From Paractinoplanes bogorensis (GTDB lineage Bacteria; Actinomycetota; Actinomycetes; Mycobacteriales; Micromonosporaceae), in NCBI RefSeq assembly GCF_018829635.1, contig NZ_JAHKKG010000006.1, positions 372,001 to 436,000 of the forward strand: a stretch of 64,000 nucleotides of DNA, in the 5' to 3' direction. Under the pieces are notes generated by a model. That model did no database searches and was not told where the DNA came from. It was given only the letters and a program-made list of their open reading frames with translations. The position numbers and the translations under genes are program-made. Of this stretch, positions 34,709 through 46,383 are shown in pieces; the stretch's first letter is position 1, and every line of letters begins with the position of its first letter.

Positions 34709-36166
34709 ATGATCGAACGTAGCCTGGTCGACGCCGAGCCCGCCGTCTTCTGGACGTCGCGCGGTGGTGCGCCCGCACCGCAGCCCCCGGCGCGCGACGG
34801 CGACTCGGCCGACCTGGTGATCGTGGGTGGCGGCTTCACCGGACTGTGGGCGGCGGTGCAGGCGCTGCAGGACGACCCGGGCGCCGACGTGCTGATCCTG
34901 GAAGCTTCTTCTCCTGGGTACGGCGCGAGCGGGCGCAACGGCGGGTTCGTCAGCGAGTCGCTCACCCACGGCATCGGGCACGGGCGGGCGCGCTGGCCCG
35001 CCGACCAGGCCCGGCTGATCGAACTCGGGCGGCGCAACGTGGCCGAGATCGCCAAGACCCTGGACGAGGCCGGCATCGACGCCGACCTGCGCCTGATCGG
35101 CAAGACGACGTGGGCGACGGCGCCGCATCATGTGGGCGAGCTGGCGGGGTTGGCGGCGCTCTACGAAGAGGCTGGGGATCGGGTCACGCTGCTCGACGCG
35201 GCGGCGGCCCGGGCCGATGTGCACTCGCCGACCTACCTGGGCGGGTTGCGCATCCACGAGTCGGGCGGGCTGGTCGACCCGGCGGCTCTGGTCTACGGGC
35301 TGGCGCGGCTGGCCGAGTCACTGGGCGCGCGGCGATGCGACAACTCACCCGTCGTAGGCATGAAGGCCGATAAATCCGGCATCGAACTCACGGTGGGCGC
35401 GGCGGCGGGTGGTGCGGCGGCGGGTGGTGGCTCAGTGACGAGCGGGGCGGCCGCGGGCGCGAGTGGCGTCAGGGTGCGGGCGCGCCGGGTGCTCATCGCC
35501 ACCAACGCGTACCCGTCGCCGCTGCGGCGGATTAGGCCCTATGTGCTGCCGGTCTACGACCACGTGCTGGTCACCGAGCCGTTGAGCGCGGCGCAGTGGG
35601 ACGCGATCGGGTGGAGCGAGCGTCAGGGCCTCACCGACAACGGCAACCAGTTCCACTACTACCGCCCCACGGCGGACGGGCGCATCCTGTGGGGCGGATA
35701 CGACGCGATCTACCACTTCGGCGGGCGGGTGCGGGCCGCCTACGAGCAGCGCGCCGCCACCCACCGCCTGCTCGCGCGGCATTTCTTCGCCACGTTCCCG
35801 CAGCTCGAGGGCCTGCGCTTCACCCACCGCTGGGGTGGCGTGATCGACTCGACGAGCCGTTTCACCCCGATCTTCGGGACGGCCCACGGCGGCCGGGTCG
35901 CCTACGCGGTCGGCTACACCGGCCTAGGTGTGGCGTCGTCCCGCTTCGGCGCGCGGGTGGCGCTCGACCTGCTGTCCGGCGAGCCGAGCGAGCTCACCGA
36001 GCTGGCCATGGTCCGCCGGCGCGGGGTGCCGTTCCCACCCGAGCCGGTGCGCTGGCCCGTAGTGGCGTTCACCCGGCAGCAGATGATCCGCGCCGATGCC
36101 AACGGCGGCCGCCGCGGCGCCTGGCTGAGCCTGCTCGACCGCTTCGGAGTCGGTTTCGACAGCTGA
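34709..36166 (+). CDS. FAD-dependent amine oxidase (gamma-glutamylputrescine oxidase-like)
   Basis: A 485-aa DAO-family flavoprotein. LVIVGGGFTGLWAAVQAL is the dinucleotide-binding motif (about 38-55), ASSPGYGASGRNGGFVSE is the FAD-contacting loop, and GVIDSTSRFTPIFG and GYTGLGVASSRFGA lie near the C-terminus. PuuB-type enzymes oxidise gamma-glutamylputrescine; the polyamine transporter beside it supports a polyamine role, not proof. An Ala/Gly-rich insert (GAAAGGAAAGGG, about residue 230) lies in the middle. GGGAGAG precedes ATG 34709. Confidence 0.87.
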   Translation: MIERSLVDAEPAVFWTSRGGAPAPQPPARDGDSADLVIVGGGFTGLWAAVQALQDDPGADVLILEASSPGYGASGRNGGFVSESLTHGIGHGRARWPADQARLIELGRRNVAEIAKTLDEAGIDADLRLIGKTTWATAPHHVGELAGLAALYEEAGDRVTLLDAAAARADVHSPTYLGGLRIHESGGLVDPAALVYGLARLAESLGARRCDNSPVVGMKADKSGIELTVGAAAGGAAAGGGSVTSGAAAGASGVRVRARRVLIATNAYPSPLRRIRPYVLPVYDHVLVTEPLSAAQWDAIGWSERQGLTDNGNQFHYYRPTADGRILWGGYDAIYHFGGRVRAAYEQRAATHRLLARHFFATFPQLEGLRFTHRWGGVIDSTSRFTPIFGTAHGGRVAYAVGYTGLGVASSRFGARVALDLLSGEPSELTELAMVRRRGVPFPPEPVRWPVVAFTRQQMIRADANGGRRGAWLSLLDRFGVGFDS

Positions 36167-36210
36167 GCCCCGCGCGCCGCCCCGACCGCGAAACAGTCAA
36201 GACCCGCGCC

Positions 36211-36577
36211 GCGCCCCACCGGGCCGCACCGCGCCCCACCGGGCCGCACCGCGCCGCGCCGAGCAGCGCCGTACCGCGCCGGGCCGCGCCGCGTCGGGCC
36301 GCGCTGCGCCGGGCCGCGCCGGGCCGAGCTGCGCCGCACAGCGCCGCGCCAGGCCGAGCTGCGCCGCACAGCGCCGCGCCAGGCCGGGCTGCGTCGCGCC
36401 GGGCCGAGCTGCGCCGGGCCGCGCCAGGCCGGGCTGCGCCGCGCCGGGCTGCGCCGCGCCGGGCTGCGCCGCGCCGGGCTGCGCCGCGCCGGGCCGAGCT
36501 GCGCCGCGCCGGGCTGCACCGGGCCGCGCCGCGCGCACAGCGCCGCACCGCGCCGGGCTGCGCCAGGCCGCGCCGGG
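36211..36577. repeat. Pentamer-periodic GC repeat array, about 365 bp
   Basis: From 36211 the DNA runs in uninterrupted 5-base steps made of GCCGC, GCCGG, GCTGC, GCCAG, ACCGC and relatives for about 73 units, with one 1-base slip near 36535. Higher-order units are visible: a 20-bp unit repeated at 36211 and 36231, a 30-bp unit repeated near 36324 and 36354, and a 15-bp unit repeated about four times at 36426-36485. Open frames on every strand here are artefacts of composition. No gene is seen between 36167 and 36774. Confidence 0.9.
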
Positions 36578-36734
36578 TCTCGGAAACGGGTGAGACGCGT
36601 GCTACTGAAGTCGAGAGAACCGACTAATGGCCGCCGATAATTGTGATCAAGATCGACTGGGCGGAATTTGAATCACTCTTTCGTGGCGCGTTTCTGCGGC
36701 CCGACAAATGCGACATCGTCCCTAATATCTCCTG

Positions 36735-36753
36735 CATCAGGCAAAGCCTGATG
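36735..36753 (+). promoter_or_regulatory. Leader hairpin upstream of the secreted His/Gly protein
   Basis: CATCAGGC (36735-36742) and GCCTGATG (36746-36753) form a perfect 8-bp stem with an AAA loop, ending 7 bases before the GAAAGG ribosome site of the gene at 36775. It could regulate translation or mRNA stability. Confidence 0.45.
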
Positions 36754-36774
36754 AGCAGAGAGAAAGGCGTTGTC

Positions 36775-37164
36775 ATGAATAAGGTCACGCGCATGTTCAC
36801 GATGACCGGTCTGGCGCTGGCCGCCGGCCTCACGATGGGCGTCGGCCCGGCCTCGGCGGCTCCGGCCACCCCGGCCGCCGGTGGCGCCACCGTGCAGGCT
36901 CAGGCCCCCAAGTTCCTGACCAAGAGCAAGGTCGTCGGCTACTACCGCACCATGCAGGCCTGCAACCGGGCCGGCAAGGTCGGCGAGTTCCGCAACAAGT
37001 GGGACGACTTCGACTGCGACCGGGTCAAGCGCGGCCCGAAGCGCGGCTGGGTCGCCCTCGAGGCGCAGTGGCACGTCCGCGGCCAGGGTCACGGCCCGTG
37101 GAACCAGGGCCCCAAGGGTCACGGTCACGGCCCGCAGGGTCACGGCCCGCAGGGTCACCGCTGA
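36775..37164 (+). CDS. Small secreted protein with His/Gly-rich tail
   Basis: A 129-aa protein. Residues 1-29 form a signal peptide (FTMTGLALAAGLTMGVGPASA). The mature part has two Cys (MQACNRAGK and DDFDCDRVK) and a basic patch, then a C-terminal repeat of Gly-His-Gly-Pro type (GPKGHGHGPQGHGPQGH) that could bind metal ions. ATG 36775 is chosen because it begins the signal peptide and has GAAAGG upstream; longer starts at 36643 or 36751 lack ribosome sites. A strong terminator follows. The function is unknown. Confidence 0.8.
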   Translation: MNKVTRMFTMTGLALAAGLTMGVGPASAAPATPAAGGATVQAQAPKFLTKSKVVGYYRTMQACNRAGKVGEFRNKWDDFDCDRVKRGPKRGWVALEAQWHVRGQGHGPWNQGPKGHGHGPQGHGPQGHR

Positions 37165-37189
37165 TCCAAAGCCTGACCGGCACCGAAAC

Positions 37190-37240
37190 ATAGCGAAGGC
37201 CGCACCCGGCAACGGGTGCGGCCTTCGCTATTTCTTTTCT
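37190..37240 (+). terminator. Strong intrinsic terminator
   Basis: A perfect 19-bp stem (37190-37208 with 37213-37231) closes a GCAA tetraloop (37209-37212) and runs into TTTCTTTTCT. It lies 25 bases after the stop of the small secreted protein. This is the clearest rho-independent terminator in the window. Confidence 0.95.
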
Positions 37241-37420
37241 ATTTCACAGCTCGCTCACAGAAAGCACAGCTTATTCACAGAGAAATTGCGCTCGATATCA
37301 AGTGACAGCGAAATTCGCGGGATACGGCCGGCCACTCATACTTTCGTCCGATCTTTCCATCCGGAGGTCCGGCAACCGTTTTGCCTCAAGTCCGGCGCGG
37401 TGCCACCGATACCAGGCTCC

Positions 37421-40390
37421 GTGCTGACTTCACCGGGTATGTCGCTGCTGAGCCCGGGGCGCATCCGTGCCCTGCGCGCCACCGGTCTGCTCGAGGTCGA
37501 GGGCGTGGACGCCCTCGACCGGCTGACCAAGCTCGCCGCCCGTATGCTCGACGCGCCCACCGCGCTCGTGTCGCTGGTCGACACCGACCGGCAGCGGTTC
37601 CCGAGCGCGTACGGCCTCAGCGGCGAACTCGAGGAGACCCGGCAGACGCCGCTGTCCCACTCGTACTGCAAGCACGTCGTCGAGGACAGCGCCCCGCTCG
37701 TGGTCGCCGACGCGCGCCTGGACGAGCGCCTGCGCGACAACCCGGCGATCGCCGACTACAACGCCATCGCGTACGCCGGCATCCCGTTGCACTCGCCCGA
37801 CGGGCACGTGCTCGGCTCGTTCTGCGTGATGGACACCCAGCCCCGGACCTGGACCCCGGACAACCTCGACGTGCTGCGCGACCTGGCCGAGGCGGCCGAG
37901 TCCGAGGTGGCGCTGCGGCTCGTCCAGGCCGAACAGACCATCTCGTCGGCCCGCATGAACGCGGTGATCAACGGTACCCACGACGCGTACATCTCGACCG
38001 ACCTGTCCGGCACGGTGATCGCCTGGAACGCCGCCGCCGAGCGCATGTTCGGCTACGACACGCCCGACGCCCTCGGCCGCAACATCGCCGACCTGATCAT
38101 CCCCGAGCGGTTCCGGGCGATGCACCTGGCCGGCCTGGGCCGGGTCCGCGCCACCGGCGAGTCCCAGCTGTCCGGGCACCACATGCGGGTCGAGGCGATG
38201 ACGAGCTCGGGCCGCGAGTTCCCGGCCGAGATGACGCTGCAGGTCGTCGAGGAGCCGGGCGGCACGGTCTGCCACGCCTTCCTGACCGACATCACCGGCC
38301 GGCTCGTCGCGGCGGCCGAGATGGAGCAGCAGCGGCAGAAGGCCGACGACGAGCACGCGTTCCTCGAGGCCGTGCTGGACAGCGTCGACGTCGGCATCGC
38401 GGCCTGCGACGCCGACGGCAACCTGACCTTCCTCAACCGGGCCGCCCGCGAGGTGACCGGCCGGCCGGCGTCGCCCAACACGCCGATCCAGGAGTGGGCC
38501 GACGTCTACACCAACGTCTACGAGCTGGACGGGCGTACGGCCATGACCGACATGCCGCTCACCCGGGCCTTCCGGGGTGAGGCGGTGCACGGTCAGCACA
38601 TGCTGATCAAGTCGCGGGACTCGTGGCGCCGGTTCCTGACCAACGGCCGCCGGGTCGAGACCGCGGACGACCGTCAGCTGGGTGCCGTCGTGGCGTTCCA
38701 CGACATCACCGAGGCGTACCGGGCCGAGGAACTGCGCCGGGCCCGCCACGCGGTCGCCCAGGTGCTGTCCGAGGCCACCAACGCCAAGGACGCGAGCATC
38801 GAGGCCGTGGCCGTCATCACGAAGGCGCTGGGCTGGCAGGTCGGCGAGTACTGGCAGGTCAGCGAGGACCGCCGGACCATCGCGCGGCACAGCTCGTACA
38901 CCGCGGGCGACCACGACCTGTCCGCGTTCAGCAACGACCTGCCGCTCGACTTCGAGCGCGGCGAGGGCCTGCCCGGCCTCGTCTGGGCCCGCAACGGCGA
39001 GGTGTGGTGGAACACCGGCGAGCGGCCGGCCGACATGTTGGACATGGGCCGGGCCGCGCTGCGCGAGGTCGGCATGCGGGTGGCCGTCGGCGTCCCGGTG
39101 CACTCCGGCCGCCGCGCCATCGGGGTGCTGGCCTTCTACACCGATCGGGAACTCCCGTACGACCCGGACCTGGCCGGCATGCTCGACGCGGTCGGCGCCC
39201 ACCTGGGCCGGTTCGTCGAGCGCCGCTGGGCCGAGGACATGTCGCTGATGCTGGCCGACGCCCGGCGCAACTTCGACCGGATCGTCCAGCAGGTCAACGA
39301 CTACGTCTGGACCGTCGAGGCGATGCCCGGCGGGGAACCGCCGCGCCTGGTCTACGGCAGCCCGACCGCCTCCGGTGTGTTCGGCGGGCCGATCGAGGAG
39401 GGCCGCACGCCCACCCTCACCGAGCGGGTGCACCCGGACGACGCCGAGATCATGATGAGCTTCCACAACGCACTCGCGGCGGGTGAGCACGCCGAGATGG
39501 AGTGCCGCATCGTCGGGTTCGACGGCGTGACCCGCTGGATCTGGACCCGGGCGGCGTCGCGGTGGGAGGGTGACCAGTTCTTCGTCGACGGGCTGTCCAC
39601 CGACGTGACCGACCGGCATGAGCTCTCCGAGCGCCGCGAGCGCCTGCTCGAGCAGGAGCGCGAGCAGGTCGAGCAGTTGCGTCAGCTCGACCGGATGAAG
39701 GACGAGCTGTCGGCCGTGGTGATCCACGAGCTGCGCAACCCGGTCGGCGTGATCAAGGCGTACACGGAGGTGCTCCTGGAGAGCCCGGCGCTGGCCGAGG
39801 CCGAGCGCAAGCAGGCCACGGTGGTCGACCGCACCACCCGCCACCTGCAGGAGCTGGTCGACGACCTGCTCGACCTGGCCCGGCTCGACGCCGGCCACAT
39901 CAGCATCGACCCGGCCCCGATGGCGGCCGGCGGGGTGCTGCGCGAGGTGGTCGACAACCACCAGCTCAGCGCGGCCGCCAAGAACCTGACCGTGCACGCC
40001 ACGATCAAGCCCGACCTGGCCGTCTACGCCGACCCGCAGCGCCTGCGCCAGGCCCTGGACAACCTGCTCTCGAACGCCATCAAGTACACGCCCGAGGGCG
40101 GCACGGTGTCGGTCACGGCCGAGCACGATGGCGAGTCGGTGGTGATCAGCATCAGTGACACCGGCATCGGCATCCCCGCCGAGCAGTACCCGCATCTGTT
40201 CAGCCGGTTCTTCCGGGCCAGCAACGCCACCAAGGCCGGCATCAAGGGCACGGGCCTCGGCCTGGCCGTCACCAAGGCGATCATCGACGCCCACGAGGGC
40301 ACGCTGACCGCCGCCCCGGCGCCCGGCGGCGGCACCGAGTTCACGATCAGCCTGCCCGCCCCGGTGCTGGACTTCGACGCGGCCGCTTAG
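37421..40390 (+). CDS. Multi-sensor histidine kinase (GAF-PAS-PAS-GAF-PAS-HisKA-HATPase)
   Basis: A cytosolic kinase of about 989 aa without membrane segments. A GAF domain (about 30-170, LDRLTKLAARMLDAPTALVSLVD) is followed by two PAS domains, a second GAF (WQVGEYWQV), a PAS with PAC (GGPIEEGRTPTLTERVHPDDAEIM), a coiled coil, HisKA (VVIHELRNPVGVIKAY) and HATPase_c (DNLLSNAIKYTP, DTGIGIP, GTGLGLAV). No receiver domain is attached and no response regulator gene is adjacent, so the partner is elsewhere. The start is uncertain: GTG 37421 has AGG nearby; ATG 37439 is the next choice. Confidence 0.9.
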   Translation: MLTSPGMSLLSPGRIRALRATGLLEVEGVDALDRLTKLAARMLDAPTALVSLVDTDRQRFPSAYGLSGELEETRQTPLSHSYCKHVVEDSAPLVVADARLDERLRDNPAIADYNAIAYAGIPLHSPDGHVLGSFCVMDTQPRTWTPDNLDVLRDLAEAAESEVALRLVQAEQTISSARMNAVINGTHDAYISTDLSGTVIAWNAAAERMFGYDTPDALGRNIADLIIPERFRAMHLAGLGRVRATGESQLSGHHMRVEAMTSSGREFPAEMTLQVVEEPGGTVCHAFLTDITGRLVAAAEMEQQRQKADDEHAFLEAVLDSVDVGIAACDADGNLTFLNRAAREVTGRPASPNTPIQEWADVYTNVYELDGRTAMTDMPLTRAFRGEAVHGQHMLIKSRDSWRRFLTNGRRVETADDRQLGAVVAFHDITEAYRAEELRRARHAVAQVLSEATNAKDASIEAVAVITKALGWQVGEYWQVSEDRRTIARHSSYTAGDHDLSAFSNDLPLDFERGEGLPGLVWARNGEVWWNTGERPADMLDMGRAALREVGMRVAVGVPVHSGRRAIGVLAFYTDRELPYDPDLAGMLDAVGAHLGRFVERRWAEDMSLMLADARRNFDRIVQQVNDYVWTVEAMPGGEPPRLVYGSPTASGVFGGPIEEGRTPTLTERVHPDDAEIMMSFHNALAAGEHAEMECRIVGFDGVTRWIWTRAASRWEGDQFFVDGLSTDVTDRHELSERRERLLEQEREQVEQLRQLDRMKDELSAVVIHELRNPVGVIKAYTEVLLESPALAEAERKQATVVDRTTRHLQELVDDLLDLARLDAGHISIDPAPMAAGGVLREVVDNHQLSAAAKNLTVHATIKPDLAVYADPQRLRQALDNLLSNAIKYTPEGGTVSVTAEHDGESVVISISDTGIGIPAEQYPHLFSRFFRASNATKAGIKGTGLGLAVTKAIIDAHEGTLTAAPAPGGGTEFTISLPAPVLDFDAAA

Positions 40391-40480
40391 ACCACCGTCC
40401 GAGGCCTCGCCGACCACCTCGATCGGCACCGACGGGTCGCCGTGCAGCGGCGCGATCTGCGGCGGCCGGGCCTGGCTGCT

Positions 40481-42250
40481 TCAGAGGTGGCTGGCCCGCA
40501 GGACCTCGGCCACCGACCACGCCTGAAACGGGCAGCCGGTCGCTCCGTGCGGGGCGTCGCCGTCGGCGGTCTCCGAGATCGAGCCCAGCCCGTACTCGCC
40601 GAGGTGCGCGTCGATGTCGGCCACCACCTCGACGCCGAGGCGGTGCCAGGCCGTCGCGTACGGGCCGAGCAGCCACGGCCAGACCGTGCCGGTGTGATAG
40701 GCCGTGTCGCGCTCGGCGCCGGTTCCGCGGTGCGTGCCGTGGTAGCCGGGCGTGCCCGGCGCCTGGCTGCGCAGCCCGAGCGGGGTCAGCAGCGCGTCGC
40801 CGATCCGGCGCAGCACGACCGGGTCGGGTTCGAGCGGCGCGTGCGGGAGCGACCAGGCCAGCAGCTGGTTGGGCCGGAGGGTGCTGTCCCCCAGAACGTC
40901 GTACAGCCAGCCCTCCGGCGCGGGGAACTGCCGCGCGAAGCTGCCCCGGGCCGTACGGTGAAGGGGGTGATCGAGCGTGGCCAGCGCGTTCACCCACAGC
41001 GCGTTGATGTCGACCGCCTTGCCCCGCCGGGGCGTCACCGGCACCCCGTCGACGCGAGCGTCCATCCAGGTCAGCGCCTCGCCGTCGGCACCCTGGGTCA
41101 ACAGGCCGTCTTCGGTGGCGCGGATGCCGTAGCGCGTCCCGGCGACGTGGTGGTCGATCACGCCGAGCAGGGCGGGGCGCAACGCGTGGGCCAGGTCGGT
41201 GTCGCCGGTCGTGGTCACGTGCCGGTCGACCGCGTGCAGGAACCAGAGCGTGCCGTCGGCCGTGTTGTACTCGACCGACCCGGTGTCGGCGGTGTTGGCC
41301 AGCATGCCTTCCGAGAGCGTTTTCCCGTACGCCAGCAGCAGCTCCCGCCCCTCGTCCGCGCGCCCGGTCGACAGAAAGAGGCCCTCGTAGCTCAGCATCG
41401 TGTCGCGCGACCACGCCCCGAACCACGGGTAGCCGGCCACGACGTCCGGGCCGCTCGGAGTCCGTACGAGAAAAGCGTCTGCGGCCAGCTCCAACGGCGC
41501 GAACCGGCGGTTGCGGCGGTGGGCCGCCTCGATGACGAGGCTCGCCGGTGGAGGAGCCGAACCGGCCCACGCCGACACCTCGGCCGTGTCACCCGGCTCG
41601 CTCAGCGAGGCGTGGAAGCTGCCCGCGAACCAGAGATCCTCGGTCGGAGTAAGCCCGCGGGCCTCCTCCTCCCGGTGGTAGACGCCGCGCCACCACGCAC
41701 CGGCCGGCTGGAATTCCGGCCCTCGCACCCGATAGGCGTCCTCGACCGTGAAGCCGTCGGCGACGTGCGAAACCAGCAGCGGCTCAGCGCCGGTCCGCGA
41801 GCCGTGCACGTCGCGCCAGGTGCAGAGGGCCTCCAGCGCGAGCGAGACCGGTCCGCCGCTGAGCAGCCGGTGCACGATCGCCACCGACGCCTGCCCGTGC
41901 ACCATGGCCAGCTCGCGCTCGAGCACCACGTCACCGATCCGCCAGCGCCACCGGGGCAGACCGTCGACCAGCTCGAACCCGGCCAGCAGTTCGTGCCCGT
42001 GTGGGGCGATCGTCCCGTCCGCCCACTCGTGCGTGGCCAGCCGCACCGAGGCGCCGGACGGCAGCGTGACCACCGCGTCGAGGGACGCCAGCCCCAGATG
42101 ACGGGCCACTACAAGGAGGCCGTGGTAGCGCCGGGTCCGCAGGCCGCTGACCGTGCCCATCGCATAGCCGCCGAGGCCGTCCGGGACCAGCCACTCCCGG
42201 GTCGCGCCCTCCTCGAGACGCCCGCACGTCTGGGAGCCGAACGTAGCCAT
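40481..42250 (-). CDS. Glycogen-debranching-type amylo-alpha-1,6-glucosidase
   Basis: A 589-aa protein with GDE_N (about 15-200; EWLVPDGLGGYAMGTVSGLRTRRYHGLLV) and an (alpha/alpha)6 GDE_C domain. YPWFGAWSRDTMLSYEGLFL, WMDARVDGVPVTPRRGKAVDINALWVNAL and YHTGTVWPWLLGPYATAWHR are signature stretches of bacterial and archaeal debranching enzymes, acting on alpha-1,6 branch points of glycogen. It is transcribed away from the GH63 gene at 42344 with a 13-bp palindrome between them, suggesting joint control. Confidence 0.9.
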   Translation of the reverse strand: MATFGSQTCGRLEEGATREWLVPDGLGGYAMGTVSGLRTRRYHGLLVVARHLGLASLDAVVTLPSGASVRLATHEWADGTIAPHGHELLAGFELVDGLPRWRWRIGDVVLERELAMVHGQASVAIVHRLLSGGPVSLALEALCTWRDVHGSRTGAEPLLVSHVADGFTVEDAYRVRGPEFQPAGAWWRGVYHREEEARGLTPTEDLWFAGSFHASLSEPGDTAEVSAWAGSAPPPASLVIEAAHRRNRRFAPLELAADAFLVRTPSGPDVVAGYPWFGAWSRDTMLSYEGLFLSTGRADEGRELLLAYGKTLSEGMLANTADTGSVEYNTADGTLWFLHAVDRHVTTTGDTDLAHALRPALLGVIDHHVAGTRYGIRATEDGLLTQGADGEALTWMDARVDGVPVTPRRGKAVDINALWVNALATLDHPLHRTARGSFARQFPAPEGWLYDVLGDSTLRPNQLLAWSLPHAPLEPDPVVLRRIGDALLTPLGLRSQAPGTPGYHGTHRGTGAERDTAYHTGTVWPWLLGPYATAWHRLGVEVVADIDAHLGEYGLGSISETADGDAPHGATGCPFQAWSVAEVLRASHL

Positions 42251-42313
42251 CCGATGACCTCTCGTTGTCGGGCAGAATCATTCGGTGTCAGCACATGTAA
42301 CACGGGGCAGTGA

Positions 42314-42326
42314 GACTCTGAGAGTC
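42314..42326. promoter_or_regulatory. 13-bp palindrome in the divergent glucosidase promoter region
   Basis: GACTCT-G-AGAGTC is a perfect inverted repeat about 18 bases before the GTG of the GH63 gene and about 65 bases before the debranching gene. It is a candidate operator for both. Confidence 0.45.
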
Positions 42327-42343
42327 GTCGCGAATATAGAGGG

Positions 42344-44965
<2,622 letters not shown>

Positions 44966-45060
44966 CACTTTTTTCCCAGATCTGCCCGTACGGCTCTGGT
45001 TCGCTTAGCTGCGCTTTAAAGGTCTTAGTGGCGGGCGTCCGGTGCGCTTAACGTCGCGGC

Positions 45061-46299
45061 ATGTCTCGGAAAACGCTCGCCATCGCCGTGTCCGGCGTGG
45101 TTGTCGCCGGCCTCGGTGTCCTCGGGGTCACTACCGCTCTGGCCGCCACGGCCGGCCCCATTACCGGTTCCACCGGCAAGTGCGTCGATGTGGCCGGGGC
45201 GAACTCGGCCAACGGGACCGCCGTGCAGATGTGGGACTGCAACGGGACCGCCGCTCAGCAGTGGACGGTCGACGGCAAAGCCGTGAAGGCGCTCGGCAAG
45301 TGTCTCGATGTGGCGGCGGCGTCGCGGGCGGACGGCGCCCGGGTGCAGATCTACGACTGCAACGGGACCGGGGCTCAGCAGTGGACCGCCTCTAACGGGC
45401 GCCTGATCAACAGCGGGTCGGGCAAGTGCCTCGACGCGGACGGCGCGCGGTTGCAGATCTGGGCCTGTCACGGCGGGACCAACCAGGTCTTCCGGCTGGC
45501 CGGTGCGCCGGCGCCGACCACTCCTCCGCCGGCCACCACCCCGCCCGCGACCACTCCGCCGGCCACCTCCGTCGCCAAGAAGGGCGTCAGCACCTGGCAG
45601 TTCAACGGGCTTTCGGGCGCGATGAGCGACGTCGGCGCCAAGTGGTACTACAACTGGGGCACCAACAACGACAGCATGCCGGCGAACGCCGAGTTCGTGC
45701 CGATGATCTGGGACGAGAACGTGGTCACCGCGGCCAACCTGGCCAAGGTCAAGACCGAGGGCAAGACCCTGCTCGGTTTCAACGAGCCCGACCTGGCCGG
45801 CCAGGCCGAGATGACCGTCGAGCAGGCCCTCGACCTGTGGCCCCAGCTGCAGGCGACCGGCATGCGCCTGGGCGCCCCCGCGGTGGCCTTCGGCGGCGAC
45901 ACCCCCGGTGGCTGGCTCGACCGCTTCATGACCGGCGCCAAGGCTCGCGGACTGCGGGTCGACTTCATCCCGCTGCACTGGTACGGCTCCGACTTCAGCA
46001 GCGCCGCCACCGGCCAGTTCATGGGCTACGTCAAGGCCGTCCACGACCGCTACAAGCTGCCGATCTGGGTCACCGAGTACGGCCTGATGAACTTCTCGGG
46101 CACCCCGCGCTACCCCAGCACGGCCCAGATCACGTCCTTCATCACCACGTCGACCCAGCAGCTCGAGGCCGCCTCCTACGTGGAGCGCTACGCCTGGTTC
46201 TCGCTACCGGCCGTCGCCGACTCGGTCGACTACGGCCTCTACCGCGACGCCACCACCCCCACCGAGGCCGGCAAGGCGTACCGGGCAGCCGGCCGGTGA
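45061..46299 (+). CDS. Secreted GH128-type beta-glucanase with ricin-type lectin domain
   Basis: A 412-aa secreted protein. After a signal peptide (about 1-29, ending ALAAT), a ricin-B beta-trefoil (about 30-145) carries three QW repeats such as MWDCNGTAAQQW and IYDCNGTGAQQW. A Pro/Thr linker (TTPPPATTPPATTPP) leads to the catalytic domain (about 170-410) with KWYYNWGTNNDS, GFNEPDLAGQAEM (proton donor Glu), LHWYGSDF and WVTEYGLMNF (nucleophile Glu), the GH128/Asl1 pattern of endo-beta-1,3-glucanases. A perfect hairpin terminator follows. Confidence 0.92.
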   Translation: MSRKTLAIAVSGVVVAGLGVLGVTTALAATAGPITGSTGKCVDVAGANSANGTAVQMWDCNGTAAQQWTVDGKAVKALGKCLDVAAASRADGARVQIYDCNGTGAQQWTASNGRLINSGSGKCLDADGARLQIWACHGGTNQVFRLAGAPAPTTPPPATTPPATTPPATSVAKKGVSTWQFNGLSGAMSDVGAKWYYNWGTNNDSMPANAEFVPMIWDENVVTAANLAKVKTEGKTLLGFNEPDLAGQAEMTVEQALDLWPQLQATGMRLGAPAVAFGGDTPGGWLDRFMTGAKARGLRVDFIPLHWYGSDFSSAATGQFMGYVKAVHDRYKLPIWVTEYGLMNFSGTPRYPSTAQITSFITTSTQQLEAASYVERYAWFSLPAVADSVDYGLYRDATTPTEAGKAYRAAGR

Positions 46300-46302
46300 C
46301 AC

Positions 46303-46337
46303 GGATGCCCGGCCCGCGTGGGGCGGGCCGGGCATCC
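46303..46337 (+). terminator. Hairpin terminator after the lectin-glucanase gene
   Basis: A perfect 15-bp stem (46303-46317 with 46323-46337) with a 5-base loop begins 3 bases after the stop codon. No T run follows. Confidence 0.8.
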
Positions 46338-46383
46338 ACCCCGAAACTCCCCCGGACAGCCGGCGCCGAGGCAAACTGTCCGG

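Noticed and set aside
36167..36600. Several open frames of 110-200 codons in the GC repeat
   Set aside because: All six frames are open because of the pentamer repeat; predicted proteins are Arg/Ala/Pro/Gly tandem repeats with no start context.
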